DNA of 64,000 nucleotides from Blumeriella jaapii (Eukaryota > Ascomycota > Leotiomycetes > Helotiales > Drepanopezizaceae), in contig VWND01000089.1 in NCBI GenBank assembly GCA_009599575.1, positions 38,501-102,500 of the forward strand, written 5' to 3'. The notes under the pieces were generated by a model. That model did not search any database. It was not told where the DNA came from and was given only the letters and a program-made list of their open reading frames with translations. The translations under genes were made by a program, and so were the position numbers. Below are positions 54,384 through 64,000 of this stretch, piece by piece (positions within the stretch are counted from its first letter, which is position 1; every line of letters begins with the position of its first letter).

Positions 54384-56137
54384 CTTGTCGACGCGGTTGC
54401 TATTGGTGCAGGTTGTTATTGTTCGAGGTTGTGCGGGGGGGGGGTGGGAGAGTAAGGCTTCAAGTTGTAGGAAGGAAGTGAACGCTGGTGGGGGAGAGGT
54501 TCGCTAAGCTCTCTTATTCACCTTCGAGTCAACAATCACTTCGGCTTTGAGTGGGGCGCGCTCCATTAACTGTTGCTTACTACCCCTGACTCCTTCCTCT
54601 GTATCGATCTCAAGTGCATTCAAACCGTATGTAGAGATCCAAGCCTTGAGTAATGATCTTGAAGATTTTCCAATGCTTCCTGAATAGGCAATGACAGTGG
54701 GTAGGCCACTCGAGTTTGTCACAGGCTTGCGGCATCCATAACGATGCATAATTCATCCGTAGACCGGTATTTGAGCCTTTGGTTTCTCTTTTTTTTAAAC
54801 TTCTACCGTTCCTTTCTTTTTACTGGATTCGGTTCACAATATGTAGAAGCAGTGCATGTGTTGCCAACGTGGAACTGCCTCATACCACAGAATGTTCGAG
54901 TTACAACGAACCTCTTCCAGTTCACCACCCAGTAAACTATGCCAGTTCATAGAATTGACAACAGATCCCAAGAGATTGGATCTGTTATCTCTCAAATGGG
55001 CACCAAAGTCAAAGAGTCCAGACATCCATCTAGCTATGCGCAACATTCCGCGAAGATCCAGCGCATTCGCAAGTCATTTGTACACGCTTGTATCATGGGT
55101 ACAGGTTCCAGTTACTCGTTTGCATTGCAGCTTACAGTAGGATTTCCAAGCTCTTTCCTCCACCGATCTTCCCGTCGGACGAGGAAGAAATTCCACCCTC
55201 CAGCCACACAGCACACAATTCCATGTCAGAAAGGGCCAACGGCTACCATTCCCAGAGAAACGGGCCAGACGGTTAGCAAACAGGTTGCAGAACTCATTGT
55301 CAGTAGAAACGCCGCCGGTCGTTCGGACATTTCCCAAACCAGCAGTTTGTTTACATTTAGCCTTCGCGCGTAGGCGACGACGCGCTTGCTAGCTTGGACC
55401 CACCAACACCATCCCAATCAGCTTCTGGGTGCCAAACCACATCAAACCACAATCTAGGATGGGCTGCTCCACGTTTCTGCGAAGAAGAAGAAGAAGACCC
55501 GAAACACTGCATTGGATTGATTCGAGAAGATCACACATCTATTCCTTGCGCCAAAATGCGTGAGCCGGGTTCGTGTTGCGCCGCTGGCGTGAGAGCATCC
55601 CCATTCCCAGAGGCAACCTCCTCTTCTCGAAGCTTGGAGTCAATATTTCCCGCTTTTTCTGGCATCCCAGCGAAGAGAACATGCGAAGGCGGATCTGAGG
55701 AAAGTCCCCACGCGGTGGTCTACTGATCCCCTGGAAGAGCACATTAGGAAACACATCATCACCTCTGCTACCCAAGACCCCATCCGTCGCGAAAAGGAAG
55801 AGCCTGTCTGTCTGTCTGTCCGTCCGTCTGCCTTCCAGCTCGCAGCCTCTTGTCAACCAGTCACAGTCTCCGACTTTCCAGCTGTGTGTGCCTTGCGCAG
55901 ATCCTCTTCGACGGGCAAGTCGTCTGTCTGTCTGTTACGAGGCTCGCGCGGTGGAAATGGGACAATGCGGAAAGACGGCCTGGCTTGTACTGTACAGTAG
56001 GATAGGGCTGCGTGCTTATGCGTCAGGAAGGATGGTGGGAACTCGGATTTTCCTTACCTTTCCTTTGCTTTGCTTTGCTTGGGGAAACTGAGGGACAGTG
56101 ATACCTCAGGCGAGCAACATGATGGCATTCTGGCACT
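54384..56137. other. Intergenic spacer
   Basis: About 1.75 kb with no supported gene. Small features: TGTCTGTCTGTCTGTCCGTCCGTCTG near 55806-55831, a GTACTGTACAGTA palindrome at 55987-55999, and a CTTTGCTTTGCTTTGC run near 56063. Confidence 0.4.
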
Positions 56138-56565
56138 CTGGCACTCTGGCACCTTAGCACCTTAGCACCTTAGCACCTTAGCACCTTAGCACCTTAGCAC
56201 CTTAGCACCTTAGCACAGTATCAACTTGGCAGTCTGGCAGTTCAGTCCCTTGTTTGCCGTAGAGGTAGTGAGCAGGTAGTAGTGCTGGACGACAAGATCG
56301 GTAGGAAGGTATGCCGAGAGAGAGAGAGAGAGAGACGTTTCCCTCCCCAGAGAGCAAGGGAGAGAGGAAGAAAGAGAAAGAGAAAGAGAAAAAGAATCAC
56401 TAGAGAGGACACACACACATACATACACACACACACACACATACGCACGCACGTATCCACGTACCCGGACAGATGTAGAGTTCATACGCTTCATTTCGTT
56501 ATTACCCATCTAGCAACTTAGCTAGCTAGCAAGCAAGCAAGCAAGCAAGCAAGAAAGCAAGCTTA
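56138..56565. repeat. Microsatellite cluster: octamer (TTAGCACC)n, (GA)n, (AAAGAG)n, (CA)n, (AAGC)n
   Basis: Five unrelated simple repeats sit within about 430 bp. A GCACTCTG repeat grades into about eight copies of TTAGCACC (56154-56217). Then come GAGAGAGAGAGAGA near 56318, AAAGAG units near 56370, a CA-rich run at 56411-56450, and (AAGC)n at 56530-56562. It lies just beyond the 3' end of the PP4R2 gene (56623). Confidence 0.85.
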
Positions 56566-56622
56566 CGCCATTCTCCTTTCCTTCCCCCTCTACGTTCTTC
56601 TCCTCGACGCCCCTCAGTTCAG

Positions 56623-58160
56623 TCAAACCTGCGTCGTCGAATCCACAATATCCGCGCCCTTCGTTTCGCCCTTCTCGCCCACCTTAGGCTCGTCAGTCGC
56701 TTTGCCATCCGCGTCCACGATCTCGGCATCTCCATCACCATCACCATCACTCTTCGTCTCACTCTTCGTCTTCACCTCCACCTCCGTTTCCGTCTCCGTC
56801 TTCGTCCCCGCCCCCGTCTTCGTCTCCGTCTCCGTCTTAGCATCTTCCCCAATCTTGACTTTCTTCTCCTCGCCGCCCATTTCCACATCAGCCTCTCGCT
56901 TCGGCGTGCCAGGCGCCTCGCTCCCCTCCTCCCTCCGGACGTCCACCTCGTCATCGTTCTCGACGGCCTCGATCTTGCGTCCAACCGCAGCCTCAATATC
57001 GATCCCTCTCATCACCGCACCAGCTGCCCTCTCCGTCCCGTTCTGTGGCCCCATATCCTCCATGCCGATTTCCTCGGGGCCCCGCGCGTGCGGCATCTCG
57101 TCGTCCTCGCCCAGCCCATCACTGCCGCCCTTGTTGTTGCCCAGCTGCGTCGCTGGCACCACGCCCGCCTTCTGCTCCTGCCTCAGCAGCTCCCCTTGCG
57201 TGATGCCGCCCTCCGCTCTCAGGCTCGCAACGTCGCTTTCCGGACCGGCCGCAGTCGTCGCCGACGAGACCCCGTTCATGGACACCGAGACGGTCTCGAT
57301 GCCGCCCGGACCGTTGGGCCCCTCGATCATCTCCGTGCTCTCCGTCTTGGTCTTGACGGTTTCGGCCCCTTCGAGCGGACTGCGGCTGCCGCCTGCGCTC
57401 CGCGGCGACGACAGCCAGGAGATGGGTGTCAGGAGCGCGCCGCCGAGGCTCTCGTCGCTGCCGAGCCCCGCTGCTGCGGCGCTGCTCGCTCCCGGGGGCG
57501 CGGGGTTTCCCCACGAGACGCTCTCGGCCTTGATGTTGCCCGCTCCTGCTCCGTTGGCCAGGACCGAGAGGGAGGAAGGGTCGGGGATGGCCGGCGGTAA
57601 GGGGAACGTGTGCGCGCCGGATGTGACGTGAACGACGCGGTCGAGGGCGTGGAGGTAGGCGGCTAGGGAGCGGTAGTGCTCTTTGGGGTCGAGGAGGAGC
57701 TCGGCAAGGCGCTGGATGGTGTGGGGTGGTTTGGCGGAGAAGAGGGATTTGAGGGTGCTGAAGATGGCGTCGTGGAGGGATTGGAGCAGCGGCGGGAGGG
57801 CTGGTGAGGTATTTGTGGGCGTGTCGGTGGTATCTGCTGTAGGAGGGGCGTTCTCTTTGTCTTGGGAAGAGTTCGCTGACGGCAATTGGGCTTCTGCAAC
57901 TGGCTTCGGCGGAGGAAAAGCGTTCTGAATGATCTGCGATCTGTTAGAGAAGTAGTCCGAGGAGAGCAGAAAGCATAGAGAGAGAGGTCTTGTCTTGTCT
58001 TGCCTTCTCTAGTCGTGTGATGAGGCGCGGAAACATGGCTGGCCATTGGGAGCTTCATGGGTCAGCTAGAACTCGCCGCAGAGCTGGTATGAACGTACTA
58101 ATCCATGGTCTTGCCATCAGCAAGACTTCGGAGAGCCTCGTCGTCCGTATCGAGATCCAT
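56623..58160 (-). CDS. PSY4: Protein phosphatase 4 regulatory subunit R2 (PP4R2/Psy4)
   Basis: Regulatory subunit that targets PP4, for example to DNA-damage checkpoint substrates. Three exons: 58099-58160, 58004-58052 and 56623-57933, giving 473 aa. Intron 1 is 46 nt (GTACGT/GAAG). Intron 2 is 70 nt with a non-canonical GC donor (GCAAGA) and GCAG acceptor; no GT exists at that point, and the join LEK-IIQNAF keeps frame. The conserved part is MDLDTDDEALRSLADGKTMD, YSQWPAMFPRLITRLEK, HDAIFSTLKSLFSA, HTIQRLAELLLDPKEHYRSL and HALDRVVHVTSGAHTFPLP, ending near residue 135. The remainder is acidic, disordered and rich in Thr/Glu/Lys repeats (KTETETKTGAGTKTETETE). Confidence 0.85.
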
Positions 58161-58940
58161 GGTTGGTGTTTGCGACGTGGTTGAAGGTTCAGAACGAAGC
58201 TGGTTCAAGACGCGATGCCACTCTCGGAGTAAATACCGACCACGCGGGTAGTGGTCTTGGCATTTCGAGGGTTCACACTGGCCTACATACAGTATGTACA
58301 GTACATCGCAGAGCACGAGAGCATTTGGTCGCCATCATCAACCATGAGATACACATCCAAGACTCAGCGTCCAGCGTGATCGGTTGCGTAGAGTCAGAGA
58401 AGGTGGTTTATTTACTTCGTACCGAGAAAACCACCACAACCGAACGGCGGGTTTGCAAGCCAAACCCTCCATCAAGAAGCTGGCTAGCGAGCTATGCGAG
58501 GAAGAAGAGATCACCGACAAGTCACACAAATTCACTATCAGATCATCTAGAAATCTCACCAACGGAATCGCCGCTGATGAATCATCACATTGTATCCTCC
58601 TACACAAAACAAGTTCGCCATTCGCCGCAGCTGCCACAGGCAGCTCCGTATCCAGCCTCGCGGATTGGATTGAAACGAACAACACCGACACCGCGCCTGA
58701 CGCCATCTAACAAATCCCTCCAAACGCCGGGGGGGTATGAGCAGCCGCTTGATGTGCCACACTGGCCAAGACAGATGATGTAGAAGAAGCCAGAGAGGGA
58801 AGAAAATATTCGAGGGAAAAGAAAAAAGAGTCGTCATCGATGTCATTTCAATATACATTGCCACCCATCTTCGCAGCCCGCCGGGCCGCGTCCAGATCCC
58901 TCCCCGATGCGCCATGTCCAGTGGGCAAGAGTCGGAGGGT
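58161..58940. other. Intergenic spacer
   Basis: About 780 bp between the PP4R2 start and the UPF0658 stop, so it holds the PP4R2 promoter and the neighbour's 3' region. An ACATACAGTATGTACAGTAC palindromic cluster is at 58285-58304. Open frames here are chance. Confidence 0.4.
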
Positions 58941-60273
58941 TCAGTCGATCGTCATCCGGTTCGATATCGGGTGCTGGTGGCCGACCTTGAGGTCGGGCAG
59001 TTCGGTCATCCGGTCCAGTTTCTCGGCCTCCTCCCCGCCAATCTTGCGCTTCACGATGTGTGGTTTCAGACCCTTGCCGAAATTGGCCATGCAGACACAG
59101 GCGTTGATGATCGTGAGGATGATCAGGATGATGGTGAGCACGGCAAAACTGGTCAACGACTTGCGCACGGGGAGGTAGTCTTTCTCGCGCGACGGTTGGT
59201 ACATGCGGGCGAGCTTGAAGATGAAGTAGGCCAGACCACAAAAGTACAGGAAGATGGTGCAGACCATGCCGAAGTGGTTCTCGCGGCGCGTGAACCAGGC
59301 CGCCATGAACAGGATGAGGATGGTGACGGGGATGGCTGCGATCGTCAGGCCAAATTCGGCATCGGCGAGTCCGGTGACGACCACGAGGAATTGGACCGTG
59401 AAGCCCAGGAAGAAGAAGAAGTCAAACTTGAGCAGAGCGATGTAAATCTGAGGGGGTTAGCGAACCGCCCGCCACAGTCGGCAGAAGCTCCTTACCTGGA
59501 AGGTGAGGAATCTGCGCTTCATCCTCAAGTCTGCACTGATGTGCTTGTAGATCGTCCACGCAAACTCGTCGTATAGCTTCCAAGCGATCACCGAGATGAC
59601 CACCGTGAACAGACCAATAATGCAGGGGACCGCGATCAGGTAGGGCTTGAGATCGGGCCAAATTTCGATCCTCTCTTCATCCTTCAGCCAGCGATTGTAA
59701 TCCAACTGCTCAATGGCGGTTCGGATCTGGTCGTACTGGATCGAGCCGTAGATCAACATGCCCGCATTGTAGATACACAGTCCGATGACTTGAATGGTGT
59801 TCTTGAGGCGCAACGAATCGTAGACGAGGACGAGCTGGTAGAGGAATCCGAAGATAAAGAGGGTGAGGTAGGTCGGGATGGTCTTGGCCAGAGGCTCGTC
59901 GCGGTGGCCGGGCTCTATACTCGTCTGGAATTTTGCGAAGAGGTATCTGCGAGTGTCAACCTCCCTGCCCGCCGTCACGCAAAGCTTGTACCTACGATTC
60001 GATGGCGAGGACGATGATGGCTTGGATAATGGTCGTGATCATGAAGGCCCAGGTCCATGTGGTATTTGGTCTGGAGAGGTCAGGGGCGGCTCTTGCGATG
60101 GGGGGGTGGTCCTGCAGACGCGGGTGCCCTTACTTGTACATCTTCCTCTTGTGTGGTACCAGCACACCTGCTTCGATGGGTGGTCGCAAGCCGTTGCGGG
60201 CGTGGTAGCCGCCGACGTAGGTGAGGGATCCGGTTCTTATCAAGGACGATCTGGAGTCATGCCTGTAAGACAT
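58941..60273 (-). CDS. UPF0658-type Golgi membrane protein
   Basis: Conserved fungal polytopic membrane protein; fission-yeast relatives are placed in the Golgi, and the function is unknown. Four exons: 60134-60273, 59996-60070, 59496-59946 and 58941-59447, giving 390 aa. The three introns (63, 49 and 48 nt) have GTAAGG, GTAGGT and GTAAGG donors. The N-terminus is cytosolic-looking (MSYRHDSRSSLIRTG), followed by TWAFMITTIIQAIIVLAIES. Conserved points: FAKFQTSIEPGHRDEP, YDSLRLKNTIQVIGL, and IQYDQIRTAIEQLD near residue 150. AWKLYDEFAWTIYKHISAD and AAWFTRRENHFGM follow. About eight TM helices; the C-terminal tail is short and charged. Confidence 0.88.
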
Positions 60274-61060
60274 CCGCAGGAGCAAGTCAGCGCTCCGCTG
60301 GGGGGAGCTAGAGAGCGGGTGACGATTCGAAGAACAAAGAGAGGAGTCGGTCCGGGTCCTGTGGTGCTGTGGTGCTGTAGGAGGAGGTGAGCGACTGGGG
60401 GGGGGAGGTGGGCGACGGCAGAGGGGCCTCGCGAGGAGGTTTAACTGGTGCGGATCGGAGAAGAGAGGGGGGAGAGGCGAGGGTTTGAGGTTGATGGTCG
60501 TATTATTAAAGAGTCGTTGACATGAGGTGGTCGGCTGCAACGAGCGTGAAACGAGAACCTGGGGGAGGTAGCGGGCAGACTGTAAGAGGCGGGCTGGGCT
60601 GGGCTGGGACGAACTTTGATAGGAATGGAATGCGGAGGGCGCGAGAGAGCGAGCGTCGAGGTCGTGTGTGTGAGACGAAGGTGGAGATGGAGATGGAGAT
60701 GGAGATGGAGATGGAGGTTGAGATGAAGTAGGTGGAGATGAGGTTGAAGCGGAGGCCGAGGGTCGAGGGTCGTGGTCGAGGTCGAGGTTGAGGTTGAGGT
60801 GAGGTTGAAGTGGAGCGGAGTAAGATGGGGTCTCGCCCAGAATAGGTCGGTCTCGCCCATGGGGGAGAGTGCTGTACTAGGTACAGTGCAGATACAGTAC
60901 TGTCATGCTGCACCGAACTGTACTCCGTACCTGTGTACGGTGCGTGGTGGGGCAGCTGGTGAGAAACAGAAACAGAAAAAGAAAAGACAGAGAAAAACAA
61001 AAGATGAATCGACAAACATTCATGGACCATCGATCCATCTATCGACGACTAGATCTTGGA
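60274..61060. other. Spacer upstream of UPF0658 with (GAGATG)n microsatellite
   Basis: Contains the UPF0658 promoter, a (GGAGAT)n run at about 60681-60713, a GAGGTTGAGGTT run near 60783, and a cluster of GTACAGT/ACTGTAC palindromic motifs at 60872-60902. No gene supported. Confidence 0.45.
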
Positions 61061-61995
61061 AAGCAGGGTTGGTCACGTGGGACTGCTGGAGTGTGGAAGT
61101 CATGTGATAGAACTGATCAAAGCAGCATTAGACTGTACTTCTCTTTTTTTTTGCTTTTCTTTCCTCTTTTCTTCGTACGTAATATTGTACTTTATCATAC
61201 TGTACTGGACAGTACAGTACAATGCCTCTCGATTCGACGCCGGCAGATACAGCAGATATAATCACGTGGGACTGCTGGCATACAAAGGTCATATAGTAAA
61301 ACTAATTAAAAGCATCATTAGAATATACTTCTCTTTCTTTTCTTTTTCTTTTCTCACCTTTCTTCCGTTGTCTTCTTCGCATTTAGCGTTGTACGGTATC
61401 ACACCGTACAATGCCTCTCGACTCGACGCCGGCGTTTACAGCAGACCTAGTCACGTGGGATTTCTGGCATGCAGAAGTCATTTAATAGAACTAGTAAATA
61501 GCAGCAGTAAAACCTACTTTTCTTGTACTCTTTCTTTGTTTTGTTCATCTTCTTTCCCTTTCTTCTCCGTTTGTAGTATTGTACTTTACTGTATCATACT
61601 GTACTGAGTGTAATGCCTCTCGACACGACGCCGGCGTAAACAACAGACCTTATCACGTGGGACTGCTGGCATACAAAATTCATGTGATAGGACTTATAAA
61701 TGGCAGCAGTAGAACTTACTTTTCTTTTATTCTTTCTCTTTCTTCCATCTCTCTTCCTCGTGTACAACAGACCTCGTCACGTGAAACTGCTGAAGTGCGA
61801 AAATCAAATAATGTAACTAATCAATAGCAGCATTGGAATAAACTTCTCTCTCTTTTTTTCTCTCTCACTTTTCTTCCGTTGTTTTTTCGCCTTTAGCATT
61901 GTACTGTATCATACCGTACAATGCCTCCCGACTCGACGGCGGCTAAACAACAGTCTCATCACGTGATACTACTGGCCACAAAAGTCATGTGATGG
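61061..61995. repeat. ~189-bp tandem repeat array, each unit with a CACGTG box
   Basis: TCACGTG occurs at 61073, 61262, 61451, 61653, 61777 and 61959, giving spacings of 189, 189, 202, 124 and 182 bp. After each box comes GGGACTGCTGG or a variant, then a pyrimidine-rich tract, then a palindromic TACTGTAC-type motif. AATGCCTCTCGACTCGACG and a GCCGGC palindrome close the unit. The unit length of 189 is divisible by three, which is why long but meaningless open frames appear (61056-61607). The array ends about 450 bp upstream of the enoyl-CoA hydratase start codon. Confidence 0.9.
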
Positions 61996-62451
61996 GACTA
62001 GCAAATGGGAGCACTGGGACTTGCGTTTCTCTCCATCTTTCTTTTCTTCCATCTTTCCTCCTCTCATTTTGTTCCTCTCGTCTTCCTCCCTCCCTCCCAT
62101 CTTCTCGCTCCCAATCACCATTCCTTTGCTCCAACCCTTCCTGAATCCGAACGTCGAAATCCGACATCCGATCCTTTCTCCGACCCCGCCAATCCCTCAT
62201 TCTTCTCCCTTCCCCTCCTCGGTCGTACCCCGCAGATCCGCCTCGGCTGCGACCTGCAGTACAGCACTGGAGTTCGACCCCCGAACTGCCCATCAACAAC
62301 AAACACAACACCACGCTTGCACACATCTCGGGCTCAGGTATGTAAGTCTTTTCCCTTCTCGAGATCTCATCGCCTAGGGCACTTCCTCATACGGTCCTGT
62401 ACCCCACCTACCGCCATCTGGTCGCTGTCCTCGTCTGTACATCTCTCCACC

Positions 62452-63375
62452 ATGCCACTCCCTCCCTCCTACGCGAGCCTCCCCCTCGAGCACATTCGCA
62501 TCTCCCACGTCCCGGCCTCGTCGCCCTCGCCTACACCCGTCATCCTCATCACGCTCTACCGCCCGAGCAAGCACAATGCCTTCACCGACACCATGGCCCG
62601 CGAGCTCGCGTCCGCCTTCGCAACGCTCTCGGCCGACCCGCGCGTCAAGAGCATCGTGGTCACCGGCCACGGCCGCATGTTCTGCGCCGGCGCCGACCTC
62701 GACACCGGCCTCTCCTACGCCTCCGACACGGCGCGCACCCACCGCGACGGCGGCGGCAAGGTCGCGCTGGCCATCCATGGCTGCCACAAGCCCGTCATCG
62801 CGGCCATCAACGGCAGCGCCGTTGGCGTCGGCATCACCATGACGCTGCCCATGAACATCCGCGTCGTGAGCGAGAAGGCCAAGATCGGCTTCGTGTTCGC
62901 GCGTCGCGGCATCGTCATGGAGGCCGCGTCGTCCTTCTTCCTGCCGCGCCTCGTCGGCCTCTCGCGCGCCATGCACCTCGCGACGACGGGCGAGGTCCTG
63001 CGTGCCGACCACCGCCTCCTCGACGGCCTGTTCAGCGAGGTCCTGCCCGAGGGCCAGGTCCTGACGCGGGCCCTGGCCCTGGCCGACGACATCGCCCGGC
63101 ACACGAGCGCCGTCAGCATCAAGCTCATGCGGGACCTGATGATGCGCGGGCCCGAGAGTGCCGAGGAGACGCACCTGCTGGATAGCAAGATCCTGCTGGA
63201 GCTGTTCGAGGGCAAGGACAAGCTCGAGGGCGTGCGGAGCTTCATGGAGAAGCGGGAGCCGCGGTTCGAGGGAACGGTGCCGGAGAATGCGCCGAGCGTG
63301 TGGCCGTGGTGGACGCCGATCGAGGTTGAGGTGAAGGAGGAGAGGGGGAGAGCGGCGGTGAAGTCGAAGCTGTAA
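62452..63375 (+). CDS. Peroxisomal enoyl-CoA hydratase/isomerase with C-terminal SKL
   Basis: Crotonase-fold enzyme, likely hydrating or isomerising enoyl-CoA in peroxisomal beta-oxidation. Single coding exon, 307 aa from the ATG at 62452. The frame is open further upstream, but that part is Pro/Ser-rich and a GTATGTAAGT donor near 62338 suggests a 5'-leader intron. Motifs: YRPSKHNAFTDTMAREL near residue 40, the first oxyanion-hole block GRMFCAGADLDTG near 75, KPVIAAINGSAVGVGITMTLP near 107, and FVFARRGIVMEAASSFFLPR with a Glu in the usual catalytic position. The protein ends KSKL, a type 1 peroxisomal targeting signal. Very GC-rich coding region. Double bond position and chain length cannot be told. 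Confidence 0.9.
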   Translation: MPLPPSYASLPLEHIRISHVPASSPSPTPVILITLYRPSKHNAFTDTMARELASAFATLSADPRVKSIVVTGHGRMFCAGADLDTGLSYASDTARTHRDGGGKVALAIHGCHKPVIAAINGSAVGVGITMTLPMNIRVVSEKAKIGFVFARRGIVMEAASSFFLPRLVGLSRAMHLATTGEVLRADHRLLDGLFSEVLPEGQVLTRALALADDIARHTSAVSIKLMRDLMMRGPESAEETHLLDSKILLELFEGKDKLEGVRSFMEKREPRFEGTVPENAPSVWPWWTPIEVEVKEERGRAAVKSKL

Positions 63376-63411
63376 GGATGGGGAGAGCGGCGGTGAAGTC
63401 GAAGCTGTAAG
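63345..63411 (+). repeat. 35-bp period duplication spanning the enoyl-CoA hydratase stop codon
   Basis: GGGGAGAGCGGCGGTGAAGT begins at 63345 and again at 63380, and both copies run on through TCGAAGCTGTAAG. The first copy encodes the end of the protein including SKL and the stop; the second is an out-of-use copy in the 3' UTR. Confidence 0.9.
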
Positions 63412-63939
63412 AGATGGGGGGGGGGGGGATTGTCCTCGGTGAGCAAACGTGTTAGGGGGGACTCGGGTCCCGGTGTACAGTCCACATAACATGTAGATAC
63501 ACATGAAATCCAAGCCCATGGAATTGCGCGTGAAACCAAGCATTTCCCAACCTTGCGTGAAGTAGTGGACAGGTGCTCAGCGGGGGATGATACACACGAT
63601 GATACACACGCATTTGGGGCTAAGAGCTGGTTACAAGGACGAGATAAAACTCGCCACTTCACAGTTCGCAGGTTGCACTCGGCGTAACGTGTATAGGAGG
63701 TAGATAGGTATTCAAGCATCGTGTCTTGCAAGCGTCGTTGATTGGCATCTCACGCCAGACCACTCGCCCACCACAAAGCGCATTCTTCTCCAAGCCACCA
63801 CGCCATGCCTCAGATACCACAAAAGCGATTATTGTCCCACCAGGCCAGGCCAGGCCAGGCCAGGCCAATCCCCCACGATACCACCCACACGCACACACAC
63901 ACACGCACACACACGCACCCACACACACCACCCACCATC
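63412..63939. other. Intergenic spacer with poly-G, (AGGCC)n and (CA)n tracts
   Basis: Contains a G-run near 63416-63428, four to five GGCCA units at 63838-63866 and a CA-rich run at 63886-63929. It is the 3' region shared by the hydratase (+) and the partial gene at the right edge (-). Confidence 0.5.
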
Positions 63940-64000
63940 CTACGCCTCGGCCTTCTTGCCCACCACAGGACACACGCCCTCGACCTTCTCGAGCGCCGGA
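63940..64000 (-). CDS. C-terminal end of a gene cut by the window edge
   Basis: On the minus strand an open frame enters from the right edge and ends LEKVEGVCPVVGKKAEA then TAG at 63940-63942. Only 20 residues are visible. They resemble a charged protein C-terminus in a GC-rich coding context, but no family can be named. Confidence 0.4.
   Translation of the reverse strand, partial: PALEKVEGVCPVVGKKAEA

Noticed and set aside
56702..57631. A 309-aa Ser/Pro-rich frame on + inside the PP4R2 gene
   Set aside because: Antisense shadow of the acidic repeat tail.
61056..61607. A 183-aa open frame on + reading GHVGLL.../CNASRxDAG in repeats, as a possible repeat protein gene
   Set aside because: The frame is open only because the DNA repeat unit is 189 bp; the third unit (202 bp) breaks it, and the residues reflect homopyrimidine tracts and the CACGTG box.

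Overview
The window is nuclear DNA of a filamentous ascomycete (Pezizomycotina); I cannot resolve the class. The evidence is short introns of about 46-131 nt with GTRNGT-like donors and CTAAC/CTGAC-type branch points, single-gene transcription units on both strands, and fungal-type housekeeping genes: Scm3, Atg6, Ted1, PP4R2, Tma23 and UPF0658. Most intergenic stretches hold no gene I can recognise. The genes are ordinary dispersed chromosome content; I see no biosynthetic cluster, CRISPR array or operon.

Layout. 0-13.3 kb: ER thioredoxin-fold disulfide isomerase (-), secreted GH128-type glucanase (+), a large full-size ABCA-type ABC transporter carrying a frame break (+), Ted1-type metallophosphoesterase (+), and a small PLDNc-domain membrane protein (-, one-base frame break). 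13.3-22 kb: proline-rich DUF7514 protein (-), an AT-rich array of ~180-bp repeats, and an arrestin-like adaptor with a PPxY motif (-). 22-30 kb: Scm3 CENP-A chaperone (-), Atg6/Beclin (+, frame break), TFIIS (-). 30-38 kb: a 346-bp tandem repeat, an SDR oxidoreductase (+), a DUF1295 membrane protein (-), and an unrecognised probably secreted coiled-coil repeat protein (+). 38-49 kb: RNase P subunit Rpp1 (-), CK2 alpha (+), a membrane-anchored cysteine synthase-like enzyme (-) divergent from an NDUFAF7/MidA methyltransferase (+), then Thg1 (+) convergent with Tma23 (-). 49-53 kb is a decayed zone with a Ty3/gypsy integrase relic and a DUF7924 pseudogene. 53-64 kb: an unrecognised helical protein (-), a microsatellite-rich spacer, PP4R2/Psy4 (-), a UPF0658 Golgi membrane protein (-), a ~189-bp tandem array carrying a CACGTG box in each unit, and a peroxisomal (SKL) enoyl-CoA hydratase (+).

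Two features recur. Several otherwise intact, conserved genes carry one- or two-base frame breaks (about 7,278; 13,226; 27.8 kb; possibly 35.9 kb), which looks more like assembly indels than decay. Intergenic DNA carries four unrelated tandem-repeat families plus many microsatellites. The two most original items are the coiled-coil repeat gene at 35.8-37.6 kb and the CACGTG repeat array at 61.07-62.0 kb. I did not find a convincing multi-gene undescribed system.
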